Below the pieces are notes generated by a model. That model was not told the DNA's origin. It worked only from the letters and a program-made list of their open reading frames with translations, and did not search any database. From contig JAJRSN010000045.1 in NCBI GenBank assembly GCA_024278715.1, forward strand, positions 1 to 22,928: DNA of 22,928 nt, given 5' to 3'. This stretch comes from Calditrichota bacterium (GTDB taxonomy: Bacteria > Calditrichota > Calditrichia > Calditrichales > Calditrichaceae). Positions 1 to 7,672 of this stretch are shown here, one piece after another; positions within the stretch are counted from its first letter, which is position 1; the number at the start of each line of letters is the position of its first letter. The translations under genes and the position numbers were made by a program.

Positions 1-167
1 TAAGCAAAAAATTTTGATATGTTTAGTTATATATTGATATGAGTAGGTTTTTATTTATTTTGTGCAAAATTAACATCTGGTTTTTACGTATTATAATTTC
101 CGTGAAAATCTATGATAAAAGAAAAAGGTTGTTGGAAAGCAGAATGCAGAAAGCCGTGACCACAACC

Positions 168-206
168 TGTCGTGATAAGTAAATCGGAGAGGTACGCTTA
201 ACGATT
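168..206 (+). repeat. 39-bp dispersed repeat, inverted partner at the window's right end
   Basis: The reverse complement of 22890-22928 matches this stretch at 35 of 39 positions by eye. The shared blocks are TGTCGTGATAAGT, GAGAGGTACG and TTAACGATT. It lies in the non-coding region downstream of rocD. No coding potential was seen. Confidence 0.7.
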
Positions 207-225
207 TAGTGCAAATGAAGAGGAA

Positions 226-274
226 ATTCATCAATCATAAATCATCAATCGTTAATCCGTAACGCGTACCGCCG
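226..274 (+). repeat. Degenerate heptanucleotide array, about seven units
   Basis: Read in steps of seven, the sequence gives successive units such as ATTCATC, AATCATA, AATCATC and AATCGTT, drifting to AACGCGT at the right end. The 7-bp periodicity is visible directly. It belongs with the other heptamer arrays at 11272-11320, 11678-11733 and 22627-22661. Confidence 0.6.
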
Positions 275-290
275 TTTTTGATAAAAATTT

Positions 291-316
291 AAAAAGCCCC
301 GCTAACGGAGCTTTTT
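291..316 (-). terminator. Intrinsic terminator of rocD
   Basis: A hairpin lies 8 bp past the rocD stop. AAAAAGC pairs with GCTTTTT, followed after one mismatch by a further two G-C pairs, with loop GCTAAC. On the minus strand the stem's 3' arm ends in a T run followed by more A/T bases. Bases 1-167 before the repeats are AT-rich and show no gene. Confidence 0.7.
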
Positions 317-323
317 AAATACT

Positions 324-1529
324 TTAGAGTGTTTCCAGCGCTTTTTTAATTTTTTCAAAAGCCCAGTCAATTTCTTCCTTATTAATCACCAGCGGAGGAG
401 CAAGGCGAATGACATGTTCGTGCGTTTCTTTGCACAAAAGACCTTCTTTCTGCAAATATTCGCAAAAACGGCGGGCTCCGCCGGCTTCCGGTTTTAACTC
501 AATGCCGATAAAAAGACCGCGTCCGCGGATTTCCTTTAGATGCGGGCTTTCGATGGTCTTTAACTTATCCGTTAAATAAACGCCCAACTCGGCGGAACGC
601 TCGGTAAGTCTTTCATCGATGATCACGTTCAGGGCTTCAATCCCGATGGCGGCTGCCAGCGGATTGCCGCCAAACGTGCTGCCGTGGTCGCCGGGCTTAA
701 AAACGCTAAGAATTTCCCTAAAGCTCACAACCGCGGAAACGGGATAAAATCCTCCGGAAAGAGCATTGCCGATAATAATCATGTCCGGCTTAACTCCGGA
801 TTCATGCTGATAGGCAAACAGTTTGCCTGTTCTTCCCAGCCCGGTTTGAATTTCGTCGTCAATAAACAGCACATTGTTTTTACGGCAAATTTCCTGAACT
901 TCTTTTAAATAACCGTCGGGAGGAATAATAATACCCCCTTCGCCTTGAACAGGCTCTATTAACACGGCGGCTGTGTTTTCGGTTATCGCTTCTGCGATGG
1001 CTTTGCTGTTTCCGTAAGGAACAATTTTAAATCCGGGCGTTAAGGGTCCAAAATACTCTTTATATTGTTTTTCCGTTGAAAAACTGATAATGGTTGTGGT
1101 TCTTCCGTGAAAATTATTACTGCAAACAATAATCTCCGCTTTATTATCGGGAATTTGTTTTTTAGTGTAGCCCCATTTGCGGGCGGCTTTTATCGCCGTT
1201 TCCACCGCTTCCGCTCCGGAGTTCATGGGAAGCACCATTTCCATTTCGCATAGTTCGGCGACCTTCCGGCAAAACAATCCCAATTTATCATTACGAAAAG
1301 CCCGCGAAGTTAAGGTCACTCGTTTAGCCTGATCGACCAAAACCTGATAAATTCGCGGATGGCAATGTCCCTGGTTTACCGCCGAATAAGCGCTTAAAAA
1401 ATCCATGTATTTGTTGCCTTCAATATCATAAACCCAAACTCGTTCGGCTTTACTGATTACCACATCCAACGGATGATAATTGTGAGCTCCGTAGGTTTCT
1501 TCTAAATCAATGTACGATTTGGCGTTCAT
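324..1529 (-). CDS. rocD: Ornithine aminotransferase (ornithine-oxo-acid transaminase), catalytic Lys replaced by Asn
   Basis: Class III PLP-dependent aminotransferase, 401 aa, normal family length. OAT moves the delta-amino group of ornithine to 2-oxoglutarate, giving glutamate semialdehyde, in the cytoplasm. The fit to OAT runs end to end: YSAVNQGHCHP (48-58), LTSRAF (73-78), the glycine/serine turn MNSGAEA (102-108), IEPVQGEGG (191-199), the PLP-ring Asp in FIDDEIQTG (222-230), and HGSTFGGNP (282-290). The PLP-binding lysine should sit in GKALSGG, but residue 255 is Asn (GNALSGG; codon AAT, plus-strand bases 765-767). As read, the protein cannot form the internal aldimine, so it is either inactive or misread by one base. 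The start is well supported by AAGGAGAC just upstream of the ATG. It appears monocistronic, with a terminator after the stop. Confidence 0.93.
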   Translation of the reverse strand: MNAKSYIDLEETYGAHNYHPLDVVISKAERVWVYDIEGNKYMDFLSAYSAVNQGHCHPRIYQVLVDQAKRVTLTSRAFRNDKLGLFCRKVAELCEMEMVLPMNSGAEAVETAIKAARKWGYTKKQIPDNKAEIIVCSNNFHGRTTTIISFSTEKQYKEYFGPLTPGFKIVPYGNSKAIAEAITENTAAVLIEPVQGEGGIIIPPDGYLKEVQEICRKNNVLFIDDEIQTGLGRTGKLFAYQHESGVKPDMIIIGNALSGGFYPVSAVVSFREILSVFKPGDHGSTFGGNPLAAAIGIEALNVIIDERLTERSAELGVYLTDKLKTIESPHLKEIRGRGLFIGIELKPEAGGARRFCEYLQKEGLLCKETHEHVIRLAPPLVINKEEIDWAFEKIKKALETL

Positions 1530-1561
1530 TACGTCTCCTTTCTTTTTGCCTTTTGAACAGG

Positions 1562-1681
1562 CTCTGCAAAATAAGGGTTTTTTGTTTTCGCGATTCCGCC
1601 TTAGCTAAACAGGCAATCTGTTTTCTTTGTTAATGATAATATCGCTTAGCCCTGAATGACAAAACGATCGATTTTGCAGAG
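1562..1681. repeat. Possible small inverted-repeat element between rocD and the SDR gene
   Basis: CTCTGCAAAAT at 1562-1572 is matched perfectly in reverse by ATTTTGCAGAG at 1671-1681, bounding a 120-bp stretch without a gene. This could be a MITE-like element. No target-site duplication is evident and the interior folds only weakly, so the class is uncertain. Confidence 0.35.
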
Positions 1682-1701
1682 TTCCTTCTGCGTTTCAGAT
1701 T

Positions 1702-2418
1702 TTACGGATTTGCCGGTCGAATGTCGATTTCACTCACCATGGCATGCGGCGGTAATTGTATAGCCCGGACAACCGTTTTAGCCACATCTTCCGGATGCAG
1801 GATGTTTTTACTAAGCATTTCTTCGCCGGCATGGTGATTGTTAAAAAAATCGGTTTTAACCGAACCCGGGCAAATTGTCAGCACATGCACGCCGTTTCTG
1901 CGTTCTTCGAGCATTAAACAGCGGCTAAAGCCAAGCAGCGCGTGTTTTGTGGGGGCATACCCTCCCCCGCCGGCAAACGCGTTTTTACCGGCTAACGAAG
2001 CTACATTCACAATAAACGAGTCGCCGGTTGCTCTTAAATAAGGAAGAACCTTCTGCGTTAAGATAAATACCGAGCGAATATTTAAATTGAACATGGCATC
2101 CCACTGTTCAACCGGTAACTCCGCCACAGGCGCAAAATAACCGACTCCCGCATTATTAACAAGAATATCGATGCGCCCGAAATGACCGACCGCCTCTTTC
2201 ACAAACGATTCGATAATTCGATCATCGGTTAAGTCGCCCCGAAAAGTCATAACCTCTCTGCCTGTTGAGCGCAATTCCACGGCAACCGAATTTAGGCTTT
2301 GCCCGTCCCGACCAATAATAGCAAGATTCGCACCTTCGGCAGCCAATTCCGCGGCAATCGCCCTACCGATTCCTTTATTACCTCCGGTAACAATGGCGAC
2401 TTTATCTTTTATTTGCAT
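1702..2418 (-). CDS. Short-chain dehydrogenase/reductase (FabG-like SDR)
   Basis: Classical SDR, 238 aa, cytoplasmic NAD(P)-dependent oxidoreductase. The Rossmann motif TGGNKGIG is at 11-18 and NNAG at 88-91. The catalytic tetrad is complete: Asn113, Ser141, Tyr154 and Lys158 (YAPTK). CPGSVKTDF (183-191) is the usual post-catalytic segment. The closest general type is 3-oxoacyl-ACP reductase or a related 3-ketoacyl/sugar SDR, but the substrate cannot be read from sequence, so no symbol is given. The N-terminal MQIKDKVAIVTGG fits the family start. Upstream only a weak GGGA is seen. The gene stands alone, with long non-coding DNA on its upstream side. Confidence 0.88.
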   Translation of the reverse strand: MQIKDKVAIVTGGNKGIGRAIAAELAAEGANLAIIGRDGQSLNSVAVELRSTGREVMTFRGDLTDDRIIESFVKEAVGHFGRIDILVNNAGVGYFAPVAELPVEQWDAMFNLNIRSVFILTQKVLPYLRATGDSFIVNVASLAGKNAFAGGGGYAPTKHALLGFSRCLMLEERRNGVHVLTICPGSVKTDFFNNHHAGEEMLSKNILHPEDVAKTVVRAIQLPPHAMVSEIDIRPANP

Positions 2419-2843
2419 AATACAATCCCGTTTTTATTTTGCTTCGGATCCGTTGACAAAAGTTATGTTTATCTCCAACCTAAGTTATTAAATTCGCCTG
2501 CAAATTCAAAAAAAATCATTCCCGATAAATTCACTTATCCTCATTTAATTTTAATTCTACTTTCCGGCAGTAATCCGCTTAAAGTCCCGATATTTAAATA
2601 TCCGATTTTATGGTGAAAAATTTTCACCCCGCCCTCTCCAGTCACAAAATTTTGGCACGGAGGATGATGCGTAAAAAACCATTAAAAAAGTTTAAACCTC
2701 AAATACACATCGACTGATAATTTACGAATTTAAAATTGATAAGCAATAACCCGGGGTAATTTTTGGGCAGGCTAACTTATTAATTCTTAAAGTTTTGTAT
2801 TTTTTTAAACAGAAAAGAATAAAAATTCGCTTGTGCAACGGAA
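2419..2843. other. Non-coding region upstream of the SDR gene
   Basis: About 425 bp of AT-rich DNA with stops in all frames beyond short shadows. The only structure seen is the 17-bp dyad at 2612-2628. It must hold the SDR promoter, but no convincing -35/-10 pair was identified. Confidence 0.5.
2612..2628. promoter_or_regulatory. 17-bp perfect dyad, possible operator
   Basis: GGTGAAAAATTTTCACC is a perfect palindrome with 8-bp arms around one central base. It lies about 190 bp upstream of the SDR start. It has the symmetry of a dimeric repressor site. No U run follows, which argues against a terminator. Confidence 0.35.
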
Positions 2844-2873
2844 CAAATGACCGCCGGAATTGACGGTCATTTG
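2844..2873 (-). terminator. Hairpin overlapping the DUF4097 stop codon
   Basis: CAAATGACCG (2844-2853) pairs perfectly with CGGTCATTTG (2864-2873), a 10-bp stem with a 10-nt loop. It overlaps the stop codon of the DUF4097 gene and ends the three-gene cluster. The tract that follows on the minus strand is only weakly T-rich, so termination efficiency is uncertain. Confidence 0.5.
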
Positions 2874-3655
2874 CTCAGAATATTAATGTCGCCGTTGGTC
2901 GTTTTTAAAGACAACTTCGGTCCGCCTTCTTTGGATATCGCTTTAAAACGGCGTTTGGATTGATATTTGTTGCTAAGGTTCGGCAAGCTGCATTCGATTT
3001 CGCCGTTGTTTGTATAGGCGTCAATTGAACAGCGTGCGTTTTCGGGCAATATCAACTCAATTTCGCCGTTGGTGGTAGCAATCTCAATATCCCCCTTTTC
3101 GGGCAGCAGGGAATAATAGACTTTGATTTCGCCGTTGGTGGAACTGATATCAGCGGTGTTCCGGATACGAAGCGCTTTAATCGATCCGTTGGTTGTGGAA
3201 GCATTCAAACGTCCTTCCACGTCATTGATTACAATTTCTCCGTTTGTGGAATGAGCTTCGATATTCATTGCCGCGGGAACGGTTATTTCAAAATCAACTT
3301 CAAAATCGCCGATACCTAAATTCATCAGCCAGCCGAATAAGCCGCCGGATTCTCCTTTAGAATGAATCGCCTTAATCTTTAACTCGTCTCCCGCTTTTTC
3401 CACTTTTATTTCAATTTCTTTTAGCATTTCTTTTTTATCTTTTTCGGAGCCCTTCACCTTTTTGTAAGCCACAATCCCGATTTCATTTTTCTCCCAGGTC
3501 GAAACGGTAACCGAGCCGTTGGTAGTACTAATACGTACCTTTTTCACCCCATCCGCGGGAAGCGTTTTCTGGAAGGTATCGCTGAAGGTATCGGCAAATA
3601 GAAATCCTGAAATCAATAAAAAAACAAGCAAAATAGCGATATTTAAACGTTTCAT
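2867..3655 (-). CDS. Exported DUF4097-type beta-strand-repeat protein
   Basis: 262 aa. A signal peptide (Lys-Arg followed by a hydrophobic core, cleavage near residue 20, LFAD) indicates export. The body is a beta-repeat fold with seven NG-turn motifs, (T/S)TNG(S/E/D) or TNNGE, near residues 46, 138, 156, 174, 196, 217 and 254. This pattern is typical of the DUF4097 (putative adhesin) family, whose function is not established. The ATG at 3655 is chosen because AGAGGTG lies just upstream and a true signal peptide follows. The longer reading from 3709 would overlap the upstream gene. It is last in the cluster, 23 bp after the preceding gene, so probably co-transcribed. The repeated turns are visible in DNA as recurring CGCCGTTGGT. 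Confidence 0.85.
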   Translation of the reverse strand: MKRLNIAILLVFLLISGFLFADTFSDTFQKTLPADGVKKVRISTTNGSVTVSTWEKNEIGIVAYKKVKGSEKDKKEMLKEIEIKVEKAGDELKIKAIHSKGESGGLFGWLMNLGIGDFEVDFEITVPAAMNIEAHSTNGEIVINDVEGRLNASTTNGSIKALRIRNTADISSTNGEIKVYYSLLPEKGDIEIATTNGEIELILPENARCSIDAYTNNGEIECSLPNLSNKYQSKRRFKAISKEGGPKLSLKTTNGDINILSK

Positions 3656-3678
3656 TTTAGCACCTCTGTTTTTTATGT

Positions 3679-5424
3679 TTATTCCAAACGATATATGGTA
3701 ATTCCCCAATTTCGTTCATCATAGGGGGGGCGGGCGTTCCAATGCCGATAAGAATGGCTTCCGTCCGAGCGGTAATAAACGCGGTAATTTCCTGCGGGTA
3801 AAGAGATGATTGTATCGACCATTCGATTTTTCTTTGCCCCTCCGGCGTGAACGGTATTTTTGTAGCGCATTTTCCAGACTATTTCACCGTCATCTTTGTT
3901 TTTTATCCAGCCGTAATCGTACATTTCGTCAGGGTCGCCTTCGCCGATACAATAGATTCGAATTTGAGTCTTCTTATCGAGATAAAAATCTTTGCGCAAG
4001 TACTCGTCGTCTCCCACCTGGGTTAACTGAGCCAGAATATTTTTTTGTTTAGCCTGGAGTCGATCGATTTTACTAATGGCGTTTTTATCGCCTAAATTGT
4101 AAACGGTTATTCCCCACATTTCGGGTTGTTGCGGAGGGCGGGCATTCCATTCCTCGTAAGAATGAGAATCATCCGACTGGTAATGAACGATGTAGATTCC
4201 CGGTTCAAGCAGAATTGTTCCGTCGTAAAGGCGATTTTTGGAAGAGCCGCCTGCGTGACGCGTCTCTTCGTAATTCATTTTCCAGACAATCTTGCCGTCT
4301 TCGGCGCGACTGATCCAGCCGTAATCAAACATTTCGCCGGAGCGCCCTTCGCCGAGGGCAAAAATACGCACTTTAGTCGGCTTTTTAACTTCGATAAAGG
4401 CTTCGCGATAGGCATAATCTCCGACCCGCGTTATACTGGCAACAACCTTTTGCTTTTTTTCTTCGTACTTTTCTACTTTTTTCCAGTTAAAATCCTTTTC
4501 CGCGGGCTTAACGACTATGCCCCAAAAAAAGGGATCATACGGCGGATTGGCGTTCCACTCCGTTGCCGAATGGCTGTCGTCCGTTTTAAAGTAAACAAGA
4601 TAATTGCCCGGTTTAAAATCAATGGTTTTTTTAATCATGCGGTTTTTTCGCGCTCCGCCGGCATATTCGGTTTTTTTCTCATCCATCATCCAGATTCGTT
4701 CGTGAGAATCGGCTTCGATAATCCAGCCGTAATCGAACATTTTACCATTAAAGCCTTCGCCCAATGCGTATATTTGCAGCTGCGCCGGTTGGGTAAGCGT
4801 AAACCCTCTTTTCTCAAAAGAATCGTCTTTCTGGTTTACCAGATGAATAATTGTTTTATTTAGCCAGGCTGTCTGTTCTTTTTCAACATCGCGCTCATCC
4901 AGCACTTCGTCCACGCCCGAAATACGAATCATCCATTGTTCCGCTTCTTTATCCCAGTCGTCCTCGGTACCCAGGACTTTTCTCAACAATTGATTAAAAG
5001 AGACAAATCCGCCGTCTGTGGAAATAAAAAAAGGCTCCACAGTTGAAAAATAGACCTCATACGTTCCTTCCGGCAGTCTGACTTTTCCGTTAAACTTCCG
5101 ATTATATTCCGTCCAGCGTACCTTGCGGGTGTTGTTAATCGTCATTCGCCAGACCATTTCACGGGTTTCGGAATTCAAAATCCAGGCGTAGGCATACATA
5201 TTATTAGGATCAGACTGATGGGAGTTTAAATGGGTCAACTTATTTTCGCCGCCGGCGCCGACCGCTTTGATCTGAACAGTTCGTTCCTTATTCAGGATAA
5301 ATCCGGCATAGCGAATTTGTTCCGCACCAAGATCGTTTATTTCCAAAACGGAATCCTGTGCCTGCAGCAAGCCGATCCAGGTTATTAAAGAACAAATCAA
5401 GATATTTATCAGTCTCCCTGACAT
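3679..5424 (-). CDS. Secreted protein with four tandem copies of an unrecognised domain
   Basis: 581 aa. A signal peptide (about 1-22, ending LLQAQ) leads into four copies of one domain: copy 1 at about 25-175 (most diverged), copy 2 at about 185-308, copy 3 at about 325-445, copy 4 at about 455-581. Copies 2-4 share in order GEG, DYGWI, (V/I)W(K/M)M, a T/E-x-H/Y-AGG turn, KNR, a G-x-Y-x-V/I segment, a S/TD(D/G)SHS motif, WNA(R/N)PP and WGI. These conserved aromatic, Asp and His residues suggest a beta-sandwich that binds a ligand or metal, but this is inference. I do not recognise the family. Bacterial pre-peptidase C-terminal domains are a distant alternative. The start is supported by AAGGATC before the ATG. 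It follows the Omp85-like gene by 11 bp, so co-expression is likely and it may be a surface or periplasmic partner of that barrel. Confidence 0.85.
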   Translation of the reverse strand: MSGRLINILICSLITWIGLLQAQDSVLEINDLGAEQIRYAGFILNKERTVQIKAVGAGGENKLTHLNSHQSDPNNMYAYAWILNSETREMVWRMTINNTRKVRWTEYNRKFNGKVRLPEGTYEVYFSTVEPFFISTDGGFVSFNQLLRKVLGTEDDWDKEAEQWMIRISGVDEVLDERDVEKEQTAWLNKTIIHLVNQKDDSFEKRGFTLTQPAQLQIYALGEGFNGKMFDYGWIIEADSHERIWMMDEKKTEYAGGARKNRMIKKTIDFKPGNYLVYFKTDDSHSATEWNANPPYDPFFWGIVVKPAEKDFNWKKVEKYEEKKQKVVASITRVGDYAYREAFIEVKKPTKVRIFALGEGRSGEMFDYGWISRAEDGKIVWKMNYEETRHAGGSSKNRLYDGTILLEPGIYIVHYQSDDSHSYEEWNARPPQQPEMWGITVYNLGDKNAISKIDRLQAKQKNILAQLTQVGDDEYLRKDFYLDKKTQIRIYCIGEGDPDEMYDYGWIKNKDDGEIVWKMRYKNTVHAGGAKKNRMVDTIISLPAGNYRVYYRSDGSHSYRHWNARPPYDERNWGITIYRLE

Positions 5425-5435
5425 ATTAGATCCTT

Positions 5436-7043
5436 TTAAAATGGTTTCCTTATTCTGAAAGATATGGTAAAAGGCTTTTTCCCGGTATCTAATCTTTTGG
5501 CGAAATTGATTCGGAATCTGCCGGAAGCGTTGCTAAATCCAATTCCCAGATCGCTTTTAAGCTTATTTAATTTCAGATGATTAAAACCCTTATCCCATCC
5601 GTCTTCCGGAGTTACGTCTTTGCGCTGCCATACATCTCCGATATCGAAAAATACAATGTATCGGAAATCGTCGCCAAATGAAATGGGTGAATGGAACAGG
5701 CGCGGATGAACATTATATTCCAAATTGGCAAGTATCATTCGATCTCCGCCATTTCCGCCGGCGCGTAAAGAACGATAATTGAAAGCGCGCAGGGTACTTA
5801 TTCCGCCCAAATGAAAACGTTTCTGCAACGGCACTTCGCCTTCGGAGCTTGCCGCTTTTATTCGAATATCGAGGCGTTCCCAGGGTCCCAAACGCTGGTA
5901 TCTGCGAACTTCAAAAATATATTGATTGAACGAAAAATCGCTTTTCATCTTTTTAGCGGAGCTCTCCACCGAAAATTTTCCGTACCAGCCGGAATGCGGC
6001 AACTCTTTATTATCACGCGAATCCAGATAAAGCTCTCCGTACCAACTGCGCATGCGACCCTCATCGATCGGCGGATTGTCGGAAAAACGATTTTTGTCTT
6101 TGAACAACGCCCAGTCGGTATTTTTGGACGAACTGGTATAACGATCATTCCTGTAGGCAAGCATGCCCTTAAAATAGACTGTCAAATTCTGGCTGGCGCG
6201 AATCTCATATCCTTTACGCTGATAGTAATCGAGATAATCGTCGTTTAAAAAGAACGACGAAAGCGTGTTTTCAAGCGGAGAAATTAACCAATAATCCTTG
6301 CTTTCAACTTTGTCGTACAAACTGGCGCCAATTTCAAAGCGAAAGTCTTTCGGACTAAAAAACCAGTGATCCAACGCAGCCTCGTAACGCGTTCTTTTAT
6401 CGGCAAATCCGTAACCGACAAATCCGTGGAACGAAAGATAGTTGTATTTTCCGTTAATGCTTTTAGGAAACGAAATACCCAAAAAGACTCCCTGCACTCG
6501 ATTGTAGCGGAAAAGAAGCTCCGATTTACGTCGTCCCACCGGCAGGGTAGAATAACTTTGTCCGTAGGGTTTTGTGTAGCGGCTCAGATATCTTTCCATG
6601 ATGTCTTCATTGTAGCCAGAACCGAACTCTCTCGCAGGAAAAAGATTTTTAATATTGGTTTCGATCTGATTGCCCGTAACAATGCTTTCGGAATCCTGAT
6701 AAATTCTGCCGTTAACGGATGTCACATTGCCGTTTACCCGCGAGGTGTTTTCCAGTTTCACATCGCCGAACAAAACCAGAACATCGCCTTTTACCGTGCC
6801 TTCCACAATCAGATCACCGTGATTTACAAAAATATTTGCGTCAAGCGTGTCTCCTCTGTCGATATGGACATCTTCCTGATAGCGTTTGATTTCTTTTTCG
6901 TGTTGTTGAATGTATTTTTTAACGGCGCGCCGTTCGATTTCCGGCATCGAAAAAAGCTTTTCATAGTCTTTCATTTTTTGAGCGGGCAATAGATTAATCA
7001 GCGCTAATAACAAACTAAACATTATTATTCGAAAATCGGGCAT
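5436..7043 (-). CDS. Omp85/BamA-superfamily outer-membrane barrel with beta-helix-like N-terminus
   Basis: 535 aa from the chosen ATG, which has GGGGAGAA just upstream and opens a signal peptide (1-22, LLPAQ). Residues about 60-125 form a short-period Gly/Val/Asn strand repeat (GDLIVEG, GDVLVLFGDV, VNGNVTSVNGRI) resembling bactofilin or DUF4097-type beta-helix rungs. I see no POTRA domain. From about 177 to the end is a beta-barrel with Omp85-like features: RFHLGG (409-414), a diverged form of the LRGF motif, LRAF (418-421), a FFDIGDVW strand and a terminal Phe, as in the surface-antigen (Bac_surface_Ag) family. A probable role is insertion or transport of proteins at the outer membrane. A start at 7139 is possible but would give 32 residues before a normal signal peptide. 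It is first in the three-gene exported cluster. Confidence 0.82.
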   Translation of the reverse strand: MPDFRIIMFSLLLALINLLPAQKMKDYEKLFSMPEIERRAVKKYIQQHEKEIKRYQEDVHIDRGDTLDANIFVNHGDLIVEGTVKGDVLVLFGDVKLENTSRVNGNVTSVNGRIYQDSESIVTGNQIETNIKNLFPAREFGSGYNEDIMERYLSRYTKPYGQSYSTLPVGRRKSELLFRYNRVQGVFLGISFPKSINGKYNYLSFHGFVGYGFADKRTRYEAALDHWFFSPKDFRFEIGASLYDKVESKDYWLISPLENTLSSFFLNDDYLDYYQRKGYEIRASQNLTVYFKGMLAYRNDRYTSSSKNTDWALFKDKNRFSDNPPIDEGRMRSWYGELYLDSRDNKELPHSGWYGKFSVESSAKKMKSDFSFNQYIFEVRRYQRLGPWERLDIRIKAASSEGEVPLQKRFHLGGISTLRAFNYRSLRAGGNGGDRMILANLEYNVHPRLFHSPISFGDDFRYIVFFDIGDVWQRKDVTPEDGWDKGFNHLKLNKLKSDLGIGFSNASGRFRINFAKRLDTGKKPFTISFRIRKPF

Positions 7044-7207
7044 TGGTTTTTCTCCCCAAAATTTGAAAACAACAAAAATTCTTTCTACCGGGCGCATTTT
7101 TTTTATGAAGATTTCAATCATTGAAACAGACCGCTGCAATTTAATTTTACTCTATAAACTGAGATAAACTACGTAATTCTCCCACTAAAAGTTACATTTT
7201 TCCGGAT

Positions 7208-7513
7208 TTAAAAGAGTAGATAAAACAAGAATATCGCCAGAATAAAACCGACATTATTTGCCGCCACATCTTTAATTTCGACGGAATTATTCTTAACAAT
7301 AAGTTGAAACAGCTCCCAAAGCAAACCGATTCCGTTCCAGATTAACCAGATAAACAGGGCAATTTGAAAAGTGACCGGTTTAAAATACAGCAAGGTTATC
7401 AACATTCCGCCAAATGCGATTATCGAATGTTCTAACTTATCATACTTTAAAATTGTGCCGTTTCTTGTTAAAAACGAATCGTGCCGCCAATACTTTATCC
7501 ACCGTTTTCTCAT
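7208..7513 (-). CDS. Small VanZ-like integral membrane protein
   Basis: 101 aa with three likely membrane segments (about 30-45, 50-68, 87-101). DKLEH near residue 25 and the segment WELFQ...DVAANNVG (66-88) resemble the conserved ends of VanZ-like and DUF2279-like small membrane proteins. Function is unknown. The start is supported by AAGGGG ahead of the ATG at 7513. It is transcribed away from the MFS gene across a 159-bp divergent intergenic region, and it lies 164 bp upstream of the Omp85-like gene on the same strand, so linkage to that cluster is possible but not shown. Confidence 0.7.
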   Translation of the reverse strand: MRKRWIKYWRHDSFLTRNGTILKYDKLEHSIIAFGGMLITLLYFKPVTFQIALFIWLIWNGIGLLWELFQLIVKNNSVEIKDVAANNVGFILAIFLFYLLF

Positions 7514-7672
7514 GATCGCCCCTTGGTTTAAATCAAATGATTTTGAGTTTTATTTGCAACTTTTTGAATAAAAATCCTATCTTCCACAATTAAAATTTTG
7601 GGATGAAGCATAAATTCATAATTCATTCGAAATTTATTTAACGACTTTTCGAAGAAACGGAAAGAAAACCAA

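Noticed and set aside
3655..3709. Upstream start for the DUF4097 protein
   Set aside because: It overlaps the previous gene and would bury the signal peptide; the ATG at 3655 has a good ribosome site.
4126..4863. 245-codon plus-strand ORF
   Set aside because: It is antisense to the tandem-repeat gene, which has a signal peptide, ribosome site and conserved repeats; the ORF is a shadow of that repeat structure.
6366..6992. 208-codon plus-strand ORF
   Set aside because: Antisense to the Omp85-like gene, with no recognisable domain.
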